DNA of 35,654 nucleotides from Hypsibius dujardini (GCA_001579985.1 LRSR01003223.1:1-35654), one strand, 5' to 3'; shown: positions 1 through 11,977, counted from the first letter of the stretch. Notes: generated from the letters alone by a model not told the origin. Program-made: numbers and translations.

Positions 1-2600
1 TATCTTGTGCGAAGAAAAATTGTTGTAGGAAGAGTCCGTCCCCAAAATTGCACTGGTTATAGCACCAAAAACTGTTACTTATAAACGAGAAAACTTTTTG
101 ACATTTTCATAAAGAATTTATTAGAAATTATAAGAACGAACTTCCCCTTCCCCCATGGTGATAGTAGTTATACGTGTACCTTCGTTCGGGATATGCTTTT
201 TCGTCGTCCGCACTCACATCGCTCCTCATTTAATCAGCAGAGCGCGCACATCCATCCATCCGCCACCTCCCTTTAAAACAACACATAACGCATACACACA
301 AAATCGATTAAAAAGCAGCTCCTGATTAAAATCCATTTTCACAGGAGGAGAAAATGTGCTCTCACGAAATTATCTTTCCACGAGCCGCAAGACGGCAACA
401 TATGTGACGACGCTGCTGTTGCTGCTGTTGCTGCTGGCAAAACGATTAAGCAACAACCGGCGCAGGAGCAGGAGAAACATTGCGAGGCAAAAGGAACAGC
501 GTCGGTTGGAAGAGTTCTTTTTCCTCTCAACAGTACCGCGGGTTTCTTCTCCAGATAAACGAAGTAAACGAACAAGCAGGCGTAAAACGTAGCAGGAGGT
601 AGAGAACAAAAAGGTCGGCTGGATGATGTGGGACCTCTCTCAAAATCCCCACACGTCGTTGACTTGCAGCACCAGCAACAATTCACAACATGATACGTGT
701 CGCATGCCGATTAATCCTTCCTTTTCCCCCAAGCAGCAGCAGCATCAATAGTAGTATGACATACAACAAACGGGAAGGGACATAGATCACGACCCTGTTG
801 CCGCTCGCCGCGCGCAAAACTGCATTCAATCACATATATATACATACATCCACACACACACCGACAGGAGAGATTTATGTTTGTGTGTATATGTGTTTAA
901 GACCTTTCGGCCTCGCTGCAAGCTCTTCTCTCTCTCTCCTGCTGCTGTGGGAGAGAAACGACGAAAAAACGAGTCCGATGACGAGGATGATGGCAGGAGA
1001 AGGAGGAGGAGGAGAACGCGTCGGGATGAAGGCGCGCCACAGCACGGCTAATGATCTCAGCATGAGCTTTCAATGGTGGGGGACCCTCTCCTGGGCCTTT
1101 TCCCCTCCTTGTGTAGAGTTCCTGTACTCGCCCTGTATTGTGTATGTGTGTGTGTGGGATGTATGTGATGCATGTGCATGCCCCCTTAAATCAACTACAC
1201 ACTCTCGGGCTTCCCTCATCCGGTCTGGCACCTCACGCGCCTCCTGGCCTCGGGAACACTCCCGTACATTTCAAGGTATGTACATACAGCACAGCTTTAC
1301 GGGCTTACAAGTCAGGGCACCAGGACCATCATAGTAGGCCAAGGGGTGGGCAAATGCATTCTTCTCAAAACTGAGTCAAAATTAAGCCTATTGTTCCTCA
1401 TCGTTTTGAGACTTGTAAGGGGGGTGCGGGTTTGGATTTTCAAGGATCCTCCGTGGGATTTCAAAACATTTCAAAAATAGCAGTTTTCTTGCAACTTTGA
1501 AATGTGCTTGAGTCCCACCTTGATGAATGCACATGGGAGGTTAAAAACAGTCAAGAAAGATTAAAATGTCATGGAAAACTGATGTTCTGGGAAATGTTTT
1601 AAAATCCAGAGGCCCTGTCTGGAAATTGGACCCCCAGACCCGAACTAGTTTCCAAATGATCAGGAAGAATAAGCCGAATCTTGGGTCCAATTTAAAAAAA
1701 ATTGTTTTTTGCCCCTTTGTCCTATCCCCGGACTTACCATGACGGTTCCTGGCTGCAATTTGCAAAAACGAGCCTCTGTGCATACATACATACACACATT
1801 ATGTGTGCAAATGGGCTCTCACTCTCGTTGCATTTTATCCAACCACCGCGGGGACCCAAATCACGGCTCTATCCCTCCCTCTTAGCCTCGGAGGCCCATC
1901 TGTCTCGATTTGTGCCCAGCAGTCCTTCCGCTCGCTTAAAGTGTTCGGCTACCGTCTATGTGTGTATGTGTGGGTGTGTGCTCGAAAGCTTTGAGGCACT
2001 AAGGCTTCCTGCAAATAAGACGCGGCTGGCTCAGCTGACACACAACCCGGGGTCCTCCTCGTTTTGTCGTGTGTACTGTACAGTATATATGTGTGTCTGT
2101 GTTTCTTAGAGATTGATTTGGCAGTAAGTTAGGAGACGTTCAGGGAGGGGCAGGGGGAGAACCGTGGTATACAAAACAGACAAATGACGAACGATCGATC
2201 TATCGACCTGGACAGAGAAAGGAAACGAAACGAGCAGGGTTCACCGCCGTTTTCCTTCCCTCTCATCCTGACCAGAGTTTGCGAGACAGCTATTGAATAC
2301 ACTGCAAACGGGAGAAACCGACGTCTGACACCTCGCAATCGCATCCGGACATTTCGTCCCGAGATCACACGATCACATGGACATTTGATCCCACATCTTA
2401 AATTGCACTACACGAATCGAACTGAACAAAGGGAACGTTCCGAGACGACGGAACCAAACAGAGCGAACGGTTATACCGGAGACAATACGTACTGTGACAT
2501 CTCGTCTTAACAAAAAACCGTATTACGATCAGAACAATCGAAATTCTCTACATTTTAATTAATATTTCATGGCGCTTAAATCCTGAATCTAAAAGACGCC
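1..2600. other. Non-coding or unassigned left end, low complexity
   Basis: No exon with a convincing protein, start codon and splice sites was found on either strand. Open frames of 60-178 codons occur, but their translations are dominated by arginine/serine or by Ser-Val-Cys from simple repeats. Short (GT)n and (CA)n tracts lie around 840-890, 1140-1160, 1780-1800, 1960-1980 and 2080-2100. The stretch could hold regulatory DNA or untranslated sequence of a gene outside the window. Confidence 0.5.
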
Positions 2601-2916
2601 TTATGAAGTTCTCCAATATTTGACGACTATTTGTCCACTGCCTCGTGAGTATCAAATGTCGTGGTGCAATCGGTCGGGGCAGCTAAAATGTAGAAGGACG
2701 CGATGTGTGCTTGGGCACGATTCCGCACGCACGCGCACCGGCGTATCCACTCGTTTATCTTGTGTTGCGTGGATAAATCGTGATTTTAACTTCCCTCTCT
2801 CTCTTTCACTCACTGTATTCTGCCGTCTGTCTCGGCCTCACAGCGTCTGCCTACTTTGCGGCAACCTGATCAATAATCGGCACCATTCCGGCGACCCTAA
2901 CGGGAATTTCATCCCG

Positions 2917-3144
2917 CTACTGTGACCCTGACTGGTAATACACATACTGACACAAGCGCGCGCCATATAGAGCTCCCTTATGGACGGTTAACAAGCCGGT
3001 TTTCAGTGCGTTATGTAACCGTGCGTTTATTCCCAGCGGAGCTTCAAGGAAGTTGGCAACCTCCAAAAGGCCTTCCATATGAGCCCACAATGCTCTTTCA
3101 CGGAATGCCTTAGCCAAGTCGGATTGAAAATGAAAACGATCCAT
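2917..3144 (-). CDS. Small ORF, 75 aa, doubtful
   Basis: A true ATG at 3144 opens a 75-residue frame ending at a TAG near 2917. The predicted peptide is mixed in composition with helix-like stretches (for example AKAFRERALWAHMEGLLEV) and has no signal peptide, TM segment or motif I recognise. Neighbouring DNA is intergenic and contains no matching exon. It may be a chance ORF or a remnant; I list it only because its composition is less biased than that of other ORFs nearby. Confidence 0.15.
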   Translation of the reverse strand: MDRFHFQSDLAKAFRERALWAHMEGLLEVANFLEAPLGINARLHNALKTGLLTVHKGALYGARLCQYVYYQSGSQ

Positions 3145-3234
3145 CGCTGAAAAATCCGCTCCTCCATAGGAGCAGCAAACACTTTTCCGTTTCGAATTAA
3201 AATGAGAAAGGAAATTGCTGCTTTAATAAAACGA

Positions 3235-3800
3235 CTGGCTTAGCAAAAAATGAACTAGCGCTTTCTTCAGTTTCTGAGAAATGAAACAAAATTAACGTTT
3301 CTTATTGTAAAGGAACAAAGAAAAAACTTCACATTGTGAATGCACGGGGTGGGGACGTAATTAAATTTATCGTAATTCCGTTATTGTGCCCAACAGAGCA
3401 GCAGAAAGCTAAAGCTATTGAAGTTTGCCGATGATGGAATGAATAGTCAATAACTCTATGATACTTGTATCTTAGTGGAGAAAAAATATTCATTTGTTTT
3501 GACAAATCTATGAAGATCTGCTTACAAAAAATGACTGAAATGTTCCCCAGTTTCTGAAAAATGGAAAAATAATAATTTTCATAATTGTAAAAAAATAAAA
3601 GAACAAGGAAAACATTTCCCTTGTGTATAAACGGAACAAAGAATAATCTGTTTGATGTGGGTTGACAATTTAGTACATCCTATTTTTCTAAACGGAATAG
3701 CAAACAACTTGCCGATGCTGGAACAGAAAATAGTTCTATGAATATTGTATCTAAGTGGATGAGAAAATGTACTCGTTCAGTTTGACAAATGACAGTTTAC
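3235..3800. repeat. Two-unit diverged tandem duplication (~285 bp)
   Basis: Two adjacent units read in the same direction. Matching landmarks are cagtttctgagaaatg (about 3269) with cagtttctgaaaaatg (about 3550), gccgatgatgga (about 3428) with gccgatgctgga (about 3711), and a shared tail including ttgtatcttagtgga/ttgtatctaagtgga followed by tttgacaaat. The offset is about 283 bp throughout, with substitutions and small indels. Neither unit is coding. Confidence 0.7.
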
Positions 3801-4739
3801 GAAGCAGACGGTCGCAATTGCGGCCAACAATTTCGCAGCGGAAATTGGACTTTCAAGTGTCAAGATCTGAACAGGCGTTCCAGAACATGTGAGGGGAGAA
3901 AGAGATCAATAAAGCAAGCATCGTAAACTTGAACTTGTCTAATGTCTATTGACAGGATGTCTGCTATTCATGCGCCTCCCTAAACGAGTTAAGTAATCAC
4001 TAAGAAATCGTTTCGGAAATCAATCTTGCGGACGGAGGGATGGATGAAATTGTCGTTTGCAAAAATGGATTTACCCTGAGCTGTGCGAGGGGATTGGTCG
4101 AGCTTTTTTATCCTCTTTGGGAACAGGCGAACAAACGAACCTAAAAAGCGGGGCTTAATTAGGTTCCTTAATGAGCAATCCGACCATATATATACTTAAT
4201 ATCGATTTTGTAATGAAACTCGAGATCAACGTGATAGGTATAAATAAGAGGGCCTATCAAAAAAGATTTCCTGGAGTACACTGTGTGTGTGTCTGTGTGT
4301 GATTTAGTACACTGGTGGTGTAACGTGAACCCGTCCGCAGTTCAACAAGGGGTAGCATAACGACTGTGAATAACAACCTATTATACCAAAAGTTTAACTG
4401 GCAACAAAACGCTTAGCTTGAGCCTTTTCAGGCCGAGATGTTGGTTCTCGCCGTGTTGTGTGCATGCAGCTCCTGAATCTGATCGATCGCACGGAAGAGT
4501 CCTTCAGACGGTGTCTGGCTACATAGTAGATCTCTATGCACCGGCGGGAATTTGTCAGCTCCGATTTATTAATCAATATTTCGCTTTTCTTTTCTTGCAT
4601 TCCCGTTCCCGCCCCCTGCTGGCTGTTTTTCCAGTAACTAGCGTCAAGACCGACAAAGTCCCGAGCTCGATGGGAGTTTTCCCGATTTTGAAGGTGCAGC
4701 AAATGAATCGTCCGCCAATGGAAGGACTACATTAGGACA

Positions 4740-4910
4740 TGTAGATTGTGTGTTGAGTTTTGCACGGCGCGTCTCTGTCTGTGTCTGTGTCTGTGGCTGT
4801 GTCTGTAGCTTTATGTCTGTGTCTGTGTTTGTATGTCTGTCTCTGTTTTTGTGGCTGTGTCTGTGTTTGTGTTCATGTTTGTTTTTATGTCTGTGATTGT
4901 GCTTGAGTTG
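4740..4910. repeat. (TGTCTG)n-type simple repeat
   Basis: Imperfect hexamer/tetramer array of tgtctg, tgtgtc and related units. The overlapping minus-strand ORF translating as His/Lys/Thr/Asp repeats is a product of this array and is not a gene. Confidence 0.85.
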
Positions 4911-5012
4911 GCATCTGGTTCTCAATCTCTCGTTTGGAGCATGGACGGCTGAGCGAATGGCAAGGAACATATTAGATAAATAGTTTAATTAAAAACCATC
5001 AAAAACAGAAAT

Positions 5013-5372
5013 TTAGTCTGAAGCAAACCAAAATACTAAAGATATCGTAATTGATAACAATAGAAAAATGCGGGCATCAAAAGACATTTCTTGAATGTGT
5101 CTAGCGCTGTTGCACATTTCTTTAGCGCACATGCAGACGGTGACTCCCGATGCAGCGCTACACTTACGGATGGTCACTTCGGGCACTCCGCAAGCCCGAA
5201 TGGTCTTGGCGTCCACCACCGCCTTAATGCAAGTATGGATTGTCCCTAGAGGTGAGGTACAGTCTGTTTTCATGGCTTCCGTCGGGACGTCACAGCTGCC
5301 ATCTCCCCTGCACTGGTAGCAACTGAACGCCCACACACCTAAACACAGGAAAAGGAATAGAACTTTTTGCAC
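5013..5372 (-). CDS. Ly6/uPAR-domain GPI-anchored protein
   Basis: This encodes a small three-finger (Ly6/uPAR) protein of about 119 residues, likely displayed on the outer plasma membrane by a GPI anchor. Visible: a hydrophobic leader (VLFLFLCLGVWAFS), then CYQC as the first cysteine pair, ten cysteines in total, the family-typical terminal EMCN, and a hydrophobic C-terminal tail (ARIFLLLSITISLVFWF) of GPI-signal type. The open frame starts with GTG at 5372, preceded in frame by a TAG that overlaps a splice-acceptor-like gatag. The real ATG therefore probably lies in an unlocated upstream exon; an ATG at 5413 is in a different frame. Invertebrate Ly6 proteins of this kind include sleep, ion-channel and septate-junction regulators; nothing here selects among those roles. 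Confidence 0.75.
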   Translation of the reverse strand: MQKVLFLFLCLGVWAFSCYQCRGDGSCDVPTEAMKTDCTSPLGTIHTCIKAVVDAKTIRACGVPEVTIRKCSAASGVTVCMCAKEMCNSARHIQEMSFDARIFLLLSITISLVFWFASD

Positions 5373-6289
5373 GGGTACCTATCTTCAGTTGATCAAGGCT
5401 GCAAACTTTTACCATGAAATGAGGAGACTGCCGCAAATATGGCGACGATATTGAAGAATACAGCTTGAGATGACAAGCGAATCTGTTGGCTCATAGGAAT
5501 CAATTGAACCGTGTGATTCGCGTGAGATCCCAGAAATGAAAGAGAAATTATTTACCAAATGGTATAATGAAAGCAGACCTTCCAAAAGAAGTTTTGTTTG
5601 TAAAGTATGCAAAAATCTGTTGTTCGTTTGAAATTTCTTTTTCAGTGGCATATTAGTCCCCTTGTTGAACAGAAGCCATTTGCTGGATGCAGAAGTCTGT
5701 TGTCCCCTTTCTGGTGGTTGTCCTGAGAACGAAGGACAATTTCATTTGAAGCAAGAATTGCACGAGAAAACAGTCCAATGTCTGACCACTTTCTAGTTGT
5801 AAAACGAGCTCGGTTCATGTACTGTGAAAATATTGTTAGACATTATTTCATCCCATTAAAAATGTGATAGAAAATTGGTGGCAGTAGCAAAATTTTTGGC
5901 CAAAAAAGGGAGAGGAGCTATATAGTTTCTCGAAGGAACGTGGAACATGTGTGTTGGTTCGTATGTACCGGTAACTGTCCCTTTTGGAATGAAAAAAAGG
6001 TTTGCCTGATGCAAGCCAATTCTAAACGAAATTTGGCCTGGTATTTGAGCTTAAAACATTTATCATATATTTCAATTTCTGTATGGTGTACGTCCCTATC
6101 AGTGCACGGGCATTGCAAGTGCTGTCCAGCAGTAGGACGACAAAGTAGGTGACTCAAAATAGGCCAGATTCTTCGTCAGCAATAATAATACATTTTAACT
6201 TTAAAACTCCCAAAGAGTTTGTGTCAAAGTCAGGGGATTGCCGACATTACAAGCAAAACGTATTGATATTTCTGTTTGACAAAAACAGA
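5373..6289. other. Intergenic, downstream of the receptor gene
   Basis: I looked on the minus strand for a protein-kinase-like or cyclase exon that would extend the receptor gene and saw none: no glycine loop, no HRD/DFG-like motif and no cyclase core. It should also contain the missing first exon of the Ly6-type gene, which I could not place with confidence. Confidence 0.5.
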
Positions 6290-9200
6290 CTATCGTCTGA
6301 TCCACTCAGATTTGGCGTTGTGGATGATATTCGAAGCACCCAATCCGGTCTCAGACAGGACCCACCACAGGTCGTCCCATCCTGTCAGCTGCTTGCTACA
6401 CAAATCGGCAAGAGATAAATTAAACAGGCATACGATAAAATGTCCCTGTAATGTGCTAAAACAGGATGTTCTGTAACAAATTTAATTAAGAATGAATCTT
6501 ACATTCGGTAGAGCACAAAGATGACGATTGGTCCTAAGACTAACGCGAGACAGGCAAGCGGAACGACGAGCCGCACCATCAGGTCATCTGAAACAAATGG
6601 ACACTCAGATCTTTGAAAAGACGTACGACAGATTGCAAATAATCTTGACATGATAATTCAATAATTTCTAGCTAATGTCTCAAAAATATAATTGTTTAAA
6701 TGTGGCAGAAATGAAAGACCATTTGGGTGAGTTCTAAAGATATTGCAAATGCTCGTAGAGTGCTATTGTGATAAAAATCCTTTCCAAAATTTATCACTAA
6801 TCAGTAACGGAAGTAATGGCTTCGCTTCGGTTGGCAAACCGCCTCGTCATAACACCTTTCGATCTCTCCTTTTACAACTGACTGCGAATAATTTTAGCAG
6901 GAAATCCATGAAAATCCTCTTTACGTCAGGGCCTAAAATAGCAAACAAAATAATGATCTACAACCCCCAGGGGTTGTAGATCATTGCAAGCGAACCCCCG
7001 GGGTGCGCCCCTGCCCCTGGGGGTTAATTTCAGCAGTTTCGTCAACTGTTCACTGAGTTATTCTTACGAATTATCATCATTAAAAATTAGGAATATAGAT
7101 AATTAGAATAATTAGATGCTTTCCCCGTACGTGTTTCGCGTTATTTCAGCTCTGTGTGCACATCAGCAAGCAGAAAAGTGCTTTCTATTTGTCGCCGCCG
7201 TTCAAGACCCGCCCCATCCCCCCTTGACGCAAAATTCCCCCCTTATATCGAGGGGGTGATCGCAAATCTCTTCGGATTATCAGCAGTAAATTCTAAGTAA
7301 ATTCTGAGTAAATTTGAGTACTGAGAATTACAAAATTTCGAGTAGTAGATATTGAGTTATAAACTAGTTGAGTTTCAACTAACTTCGGGCTTGGCATGGA
7401 CCATCCAAGCCTGCAAAGCCACAGGCAGGAACATCAGACACTTGTCCAATGGTGAAATTCGCTCCCGTTTGATTGAGACTCCAGACGTATTTTTCCGTGG
7501 ACGAGTTGTACCTAGCGGCGACCTTAAGCGGGATTAAACATTAATCTAACACTCTAAAACAATACCTTAAACTAGGGCGCGGTCTTGGGACTAGAACGAA
7601 CCTGCATTGTGCGCAGTTGCTTATCAAAAGTGAAGAGCAGGAGATCAGCGTAGCGCGAACCGTCGGCGTGAATATCAACTAGACCGCTCAAAAACTGAAA
7701 AGTTCTGTTCAACGTGGAATCAAGCAGCTTTCTTCCATCGCACATTCTCGTTGCGGAAACAGAATGGTCGTGATTGTAAGCAAACGTTTCGTTGACCAAG
7801 GCTGCAAAAAGCTCTACGCTGTTGTAAGTTTCTCGAATGCTGAACAAATCCAACGGCTGAAAAATTCACACCTTCATTATTAAAATTAATGGCGCAAACA
7901 TTGAAAAAAAAATAAGTTAGAAATTTATGAAAATAACAATACCAAAATTATATCACTTTACCCCCTTGAACTTGCCTTTATTCCGGGCTCGAGGATTGTT
8001 CGATAACCGTTCCTTTGTCGTTCAAGAATTCGTTCCTCAAGAGCATCAGAGCCGTTGGACTTCACTCCGCCATATGTAGTGAGAAAGATAACTGAGTCAA
8101 AAAGGTCGAGGTCCTATATATTGAAATTCAAACGTAAGGGTTTGAAAATATTAAAACAGAATAAAATAATAACGGCAAAAATAAAGTGATGAAAAACAAA
8201 TAATGCTAATACTAATAAAAACCAATAATAATAAGTAATGAAAAATCTGGTCGCACTGGTTCATTAACAGATAACAGGATGAAGCACCAATCAAATTGGA
8301 AATACTTTCTTTCCGTTCACGAACCTTTCTCCCATCGTTTTCATTATGCAAACTCTCTCAACAAAAGTGTGGGAAGTATAAGCTCAAAATTCATCGGAAA
8401 CATCGGAAAGGTCGGAAAGGTTAATTACGAAGCACAAGAGAAGGAAGCTTTCATCACCGTCGAGTTTACAAAGAATGTCATTGAAAAAAATTGATTTTGG
8501 CGAAAAAGGTGCGCACGGCGTGTCGACCTTTGCCAAATTAAAATAGAGGTTTCGAAATGTTTTTTAAATGCTTTCTTAATACCCGTTCGTCCGAAAAAGT
8601 ATAGGTGCGTCATACCTTGTCAGCCGCGTTGTCGAACAACGTGATGGATCCATACACGGCCTGTCGCAACGGCTGGAACACTATGAACACCTGTTCTCAT
8701 AGAAAAAGAATAAGATGCCAGTCCCCGATCTTTCGGCAGGTCAGTCACATCGGACTTACATAGTCGCGCGGGACAATGATTCCATTTTCTTTTGCTGTGC
8801 GCTGAAATGATGTATAAGATCTTTAAACGAGCTGCTACCGCTTAAACCCGAAAATGTCAGATGACCTACCAGCAGTCTAATAACTACCGCCGTATTTGCG
8901 AGTATCACGAAAACTGTCCACAAAAGGGAAAAATTGCGAAAGGTTAATTAACCCGAAACATGTACATGTACCAATAACATATATAAATAGGGTTGGTACA
9001 TACACCATATATGAATAATTATATATGCATGTACGGTATATATATACCGGTATATACCGCGTGCGTAACTCATTTTGGCAGAAACTTTCAAGGCTGATAG
9101 CTCGGACACGGTCTGACGCACCAAACCGTTTGACCACTCGTTCAAGAAGCAGCTCTATTGACTTCAAATTGTATTTTATCGAAACACTTTGTCTCAGAGT

Positions 9201-11977
9201 GTTGTGCCAAAATGAGTTACGCTCATCATATATACATAGACATACACGTATTTACGCATATGTATAAGCATATATTTTTTTACGTATATGTATACTGTAT
9301 ATCTGATGGAACGTACGAGAACTGCGATCTCTTAAAATTACTTCGACTTCGTTGGGCAGCCATACTGACGGCATCTTTGACTGTTTGTAGTTCGGATATG
9401 TTGAAACGGAATCCATCAATAGTAAAATTGGAATATTCGCTCCTGGCGGCAAGTGAGGGTACGGCTTTGAACGTTTCCCAGTAAAACTCTGTGGCTGCGG
9501 AAGAGTCCTGGAGGAGGGTCACGTGAAACCAGCCAAAGTAGCGGAAGAGCTTGAACAAAGCCAGGGCAAATCCGTCGTAAGTGCCCGCCATGCCAATCGC
9601 AGTCGGGGTACTTTGCGGATTGATCGCTGCATTGGTGACTAAGGAACTAAACAAATACAAATTAACAATAAACATCAAAGAATACATCCAAGCATAAATA
9701 TATACAGAATAATTATAAAGGTAACAAGTAAATTGTATGCACATTATGTACGCTAAACCGTAAATAGTAGATACAAATGCATAAGCGTTGATTCAATGAA
9801 ATGGTTGTGCCTCTTACGGTTCGTTGGGGTTACCCGAAGCGTGTTCTTACTTTGTGAATAAAAGGACGTTCCATTCTGTGAAACGATGAAGCGTGTCTTT
9901 AAAGTTAAAAGGGAGTGACCCAAACAGCACTCTCCTAACATACCTCTGGCAAGGTACGGGGTTAGTGCGTGACCTCCGCAGGCTGCAATAATAACAAACA
10001 AAAAACATAATATCCAGTCCCATGATGACATCCACGCCTATTTTGTTGGAACTGGTTTTTAGAACACTGTCCCTGTAAATCGTGCGTGTATTTGGGTGGG
10101 TCTGGTGGAGTTTGTTTGCCGATCACGTCATGTCGTTTGCCCAAATGTGCCGATAATAATTTGGTGAAGTGACATTGCCTTTGATGTTTCGGAAAATATT
10201 CCCGCTAATACCAGAAAACCCCTCTTCCAAACAATCTAATCAAATTTTTCTATAAAATGCTCTTGTAAGACTGCATTATAAATGATTAATCCGAACACAC
10301 CAAAATCCTTATTTACTAACTGAACACGACTTTCAAGCTAGCTCACAGTCCATGTAATTTACATTTTCCAAACAATGCCTTCTAAATCTAAATTCAACTC
10401 CTACTTCTTTTAGGAATCATAAAAAGGTATTAGCCTTAGTAACTATTGGGTAGTACGTAATATCTAATTAGGGATTAATCACGTATAAACGGTACCGGTG
10501 TACACCATATAAATTACCGCTTCAGATCGATACTTGACGCTCGAAAGCTTGGTCATCTGCAATTTGCTAGCTTAAATTGAAAGTAGTTTGCAGAATATCT
10601 TCCAGATAAACAGTCACCACAGCAATCTGGTTCGTAAACACAATTTCCATTCAGTTGCAGTCTCAATCCGGAGTAGTATACAAGCTATTTTTAAACAATG
10701 AGATCAACATTGCACAATTTCGTTTGACCTTTCAATTAACACACCTTAGACAAACAAAACTACAATCCTTCATGAAGTTTTACATCTACAATTAATTCAG
10801 TTTGCTTTGATAGGGTCGCAGCGTATTCTTTCTAAACAATGAGGGGATGTTGAAAAGCTATTTCGACTGTCCAATCCTATTTTCATTTACAGACGGCACG
10901 GTTTAAATAGCGCTGTGACGTTGTGAAGTTTGAGACATTAAAAACACTTTGAAATAAGTTTTATACAAAAGCCTCACCTTATAATTATAATCATACAAAT
11001 TTTAAAACATAAACACGAACTAAACTGTAACAATGGCAGCATTATAGGCGTGCACTTTTACCTTTGTACTGATACAGTTTGGGCGTACTTTTAAGTGGCC
11101 GTTAAGTTTTTTGAAACGTTGTTTTGGAACGTTAATTATTTTCACTAAAACAGGAGTCTACAAAACGAACAGGAGTTGATTTTCAATTGATCCTCATAGC
11201 ACTTTCTTACAAATTCGTATTATATTATAATGACGTATACGGTCATGTCTTTTAGTACAGTAAAGTTTTTTCTTCTATAGCATTCATCCATTTCTGAATG
11301 ACTAGCTGCAATTATTTGGGTGAGAATGTTTACGTAATGCATTAATTTACTCAGTTAGAAGATATTTCAAATCTATGAACGCTTTTTGGTTATCTTTTTA
11401 CTAGGAAATATCAAACGAATATTGACATAATTTATTTTGAATATTGAGATACTGATATTTATTTTTATTTTGAGAAATGTAAGCTAATGCTTTTACGTAA
11501 AACTTATTTCAAAATTGTTTTAATTTCGCAAACTTCACAAACTGCACATCGAATTTCATAACTTCACTTGATAAACTTCACAGCGCTTTTTAGACCGTGC
11601 TCCTACAGACCTGAGGAAATAATAGCGACGCATCGGTTGGCCGCTCTCCTATTGTAGTACTCTGTCAGCAGGAGCATCGCGTTGGCATTGGCATCATCAC
11701 AGCTGCGATCCTCCGGCCGGTAGAGAAAAGTCACGGTCAGATTGAGTCCGCTGCTGGCGTATCGTCTCCGCACACTCTCCTGCCCCAAGTCCAGTCCAGC
11801 TCCGGTCCATGGAAGAGCCACGCCCAGCGAGATATTATACGGAATCGTACTGATTAATTCCAAATCAAATGCCGCCACTGATGATGAAAATGCAAAACTA
11901 AAAAAAACATTAAAAATCCGACTAATCGTTTTGCTACAGGCAAAAAATACCGTGACATCCCTCAATACCCCAAACAT
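6290..11977 (-). CDS. Single-pass receptor, ANF-type ligand-binding ectodomain, short tail
   Basis: Eleven phase-compatible exons: 11977-11611, 9982-9944, 9875-9851, 9646-9342, 8794-8760, 8690-8616, 8113-7976, 7856-7602, 7522-7384, 6587-6503, 6395-6290; about 522 residues. Exon 1 carries a plausible signal peptide ending SSSVAA, then SLGVALPWTGAGLDLGQ. Family landmarks follow: CGGHALTPYLA, FALALFKLFRYFGWFHV, KENGIIVPRDY, NSVELFAALVNETFAYN, and the end-of-domain DVPACGFAGLDGPC. Exon 10 encodes one TM helix (RLVVPLACLALVLGPIVIF); exon 11 gives a short tail (GWDDLWWVLSETGLG) and a TAG at 6292-6290. Known: such ectodomains occur in natriuretic-peptide receptor guanylate cyclases and in clearance receptors. 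Inference: the length and lack of kinase/cyclase exons fit a clearance-type (NPR-C-like) receptor. The tail's tryptophans could instead be the start of a kinase-homology region continuing in exons I missed. Exon 1 may have a further upstream 5' exon. Confidence 0.8.
6953..7025. repeat. Perfect 15-bp hairpin plus a second GC-rich hairpin
   Basis: ATGATCTACAACCCC at 6953-6967 and its exact reverse complement at 6970-6984 are separated by only CA. A second, imperfect inverted pair follows (6993-7003 with 7014-7025; one mismatch). Both are in the intron between receptor exons 9 and 10. The neighbouring runs of C and G form a strong cruciform or RNA-hairpin candidate. Confidence 0.85.
7971..7976 (-). 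promoter_or_regulatory. GC-AG splice donor of receptor exon 7
   Basis: Exon 7 (8113-7976) ends EPGIK and continues into exon 8 (PLDLFS) in phase 0 only if the donor is AAG|GCAAGT. The nearest GT donor downstream (after AAGGGG) would leave phase 2, which breaks exon 8. GC-AG introns with an otherwise perfect consensus, as here, are a known minor class. Confidence 0.7.
9063..9222. mobile_element. MITE-like element with 18-bp terminal inverted repeats
   Basis: GCGTAACTCATTTTGGCA at 9063-9080 is matched exactly by its reverse complement at 9205-9222, enclosing about 124 bp without coding sequence. TA-rich DNA (tatatatacc, catatatacat) lies on both sides. It sits in the intron between receptor exons 4 and 5. 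Target-site duplications are not clear, so class assignment is not possible. Confidence 0.6.
9983..11610 (-). other. Large first intron of the receptor gene
   Basis: At 1.6 kb this is by far the longest intron in the model. It is AT-rich, and I saw no open exon, repeat array or inverted repeat that I could support. A hydrophobic open frame immediately upstream of exon 2 (10031-9985) ends in the acceptor polypyrimidine region and is read as intron. Confidence 0.55.

Noticed and set aside
356-592. Basic ORF with a poly-Leu stretch
   Set aside because: The Leu run is a ctgttg simple repeat, the rest is Arg/Ser-rich, and there is no splice or homology support.
4239-4246. TATAAATA as a core promoter
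   Set aside because: Full TATA-like match, but no + strand gene follows within several kilobases.
4644-4970. His/Lys/Thr/Asp-rich minus-strand ORF
   Set aside because: It overlaps a (TGTCTG)n array and uses repeat-derived codons only.
5918-6157. Candidate kinase-domain continuation of the receptor on the minus strand
   Set aside because: No kinase or cyclase motif and no matching acceptor phase; the upstream exon already ends in TAG.
9753-10031. Hydrophobic minus ORF as a signal-peptide exon of the receptor
   Set aside because: The hydrophobic part is the polypyrimidine stretch before the 39-bp exon; splicing in phase with exon 1 excludes it.
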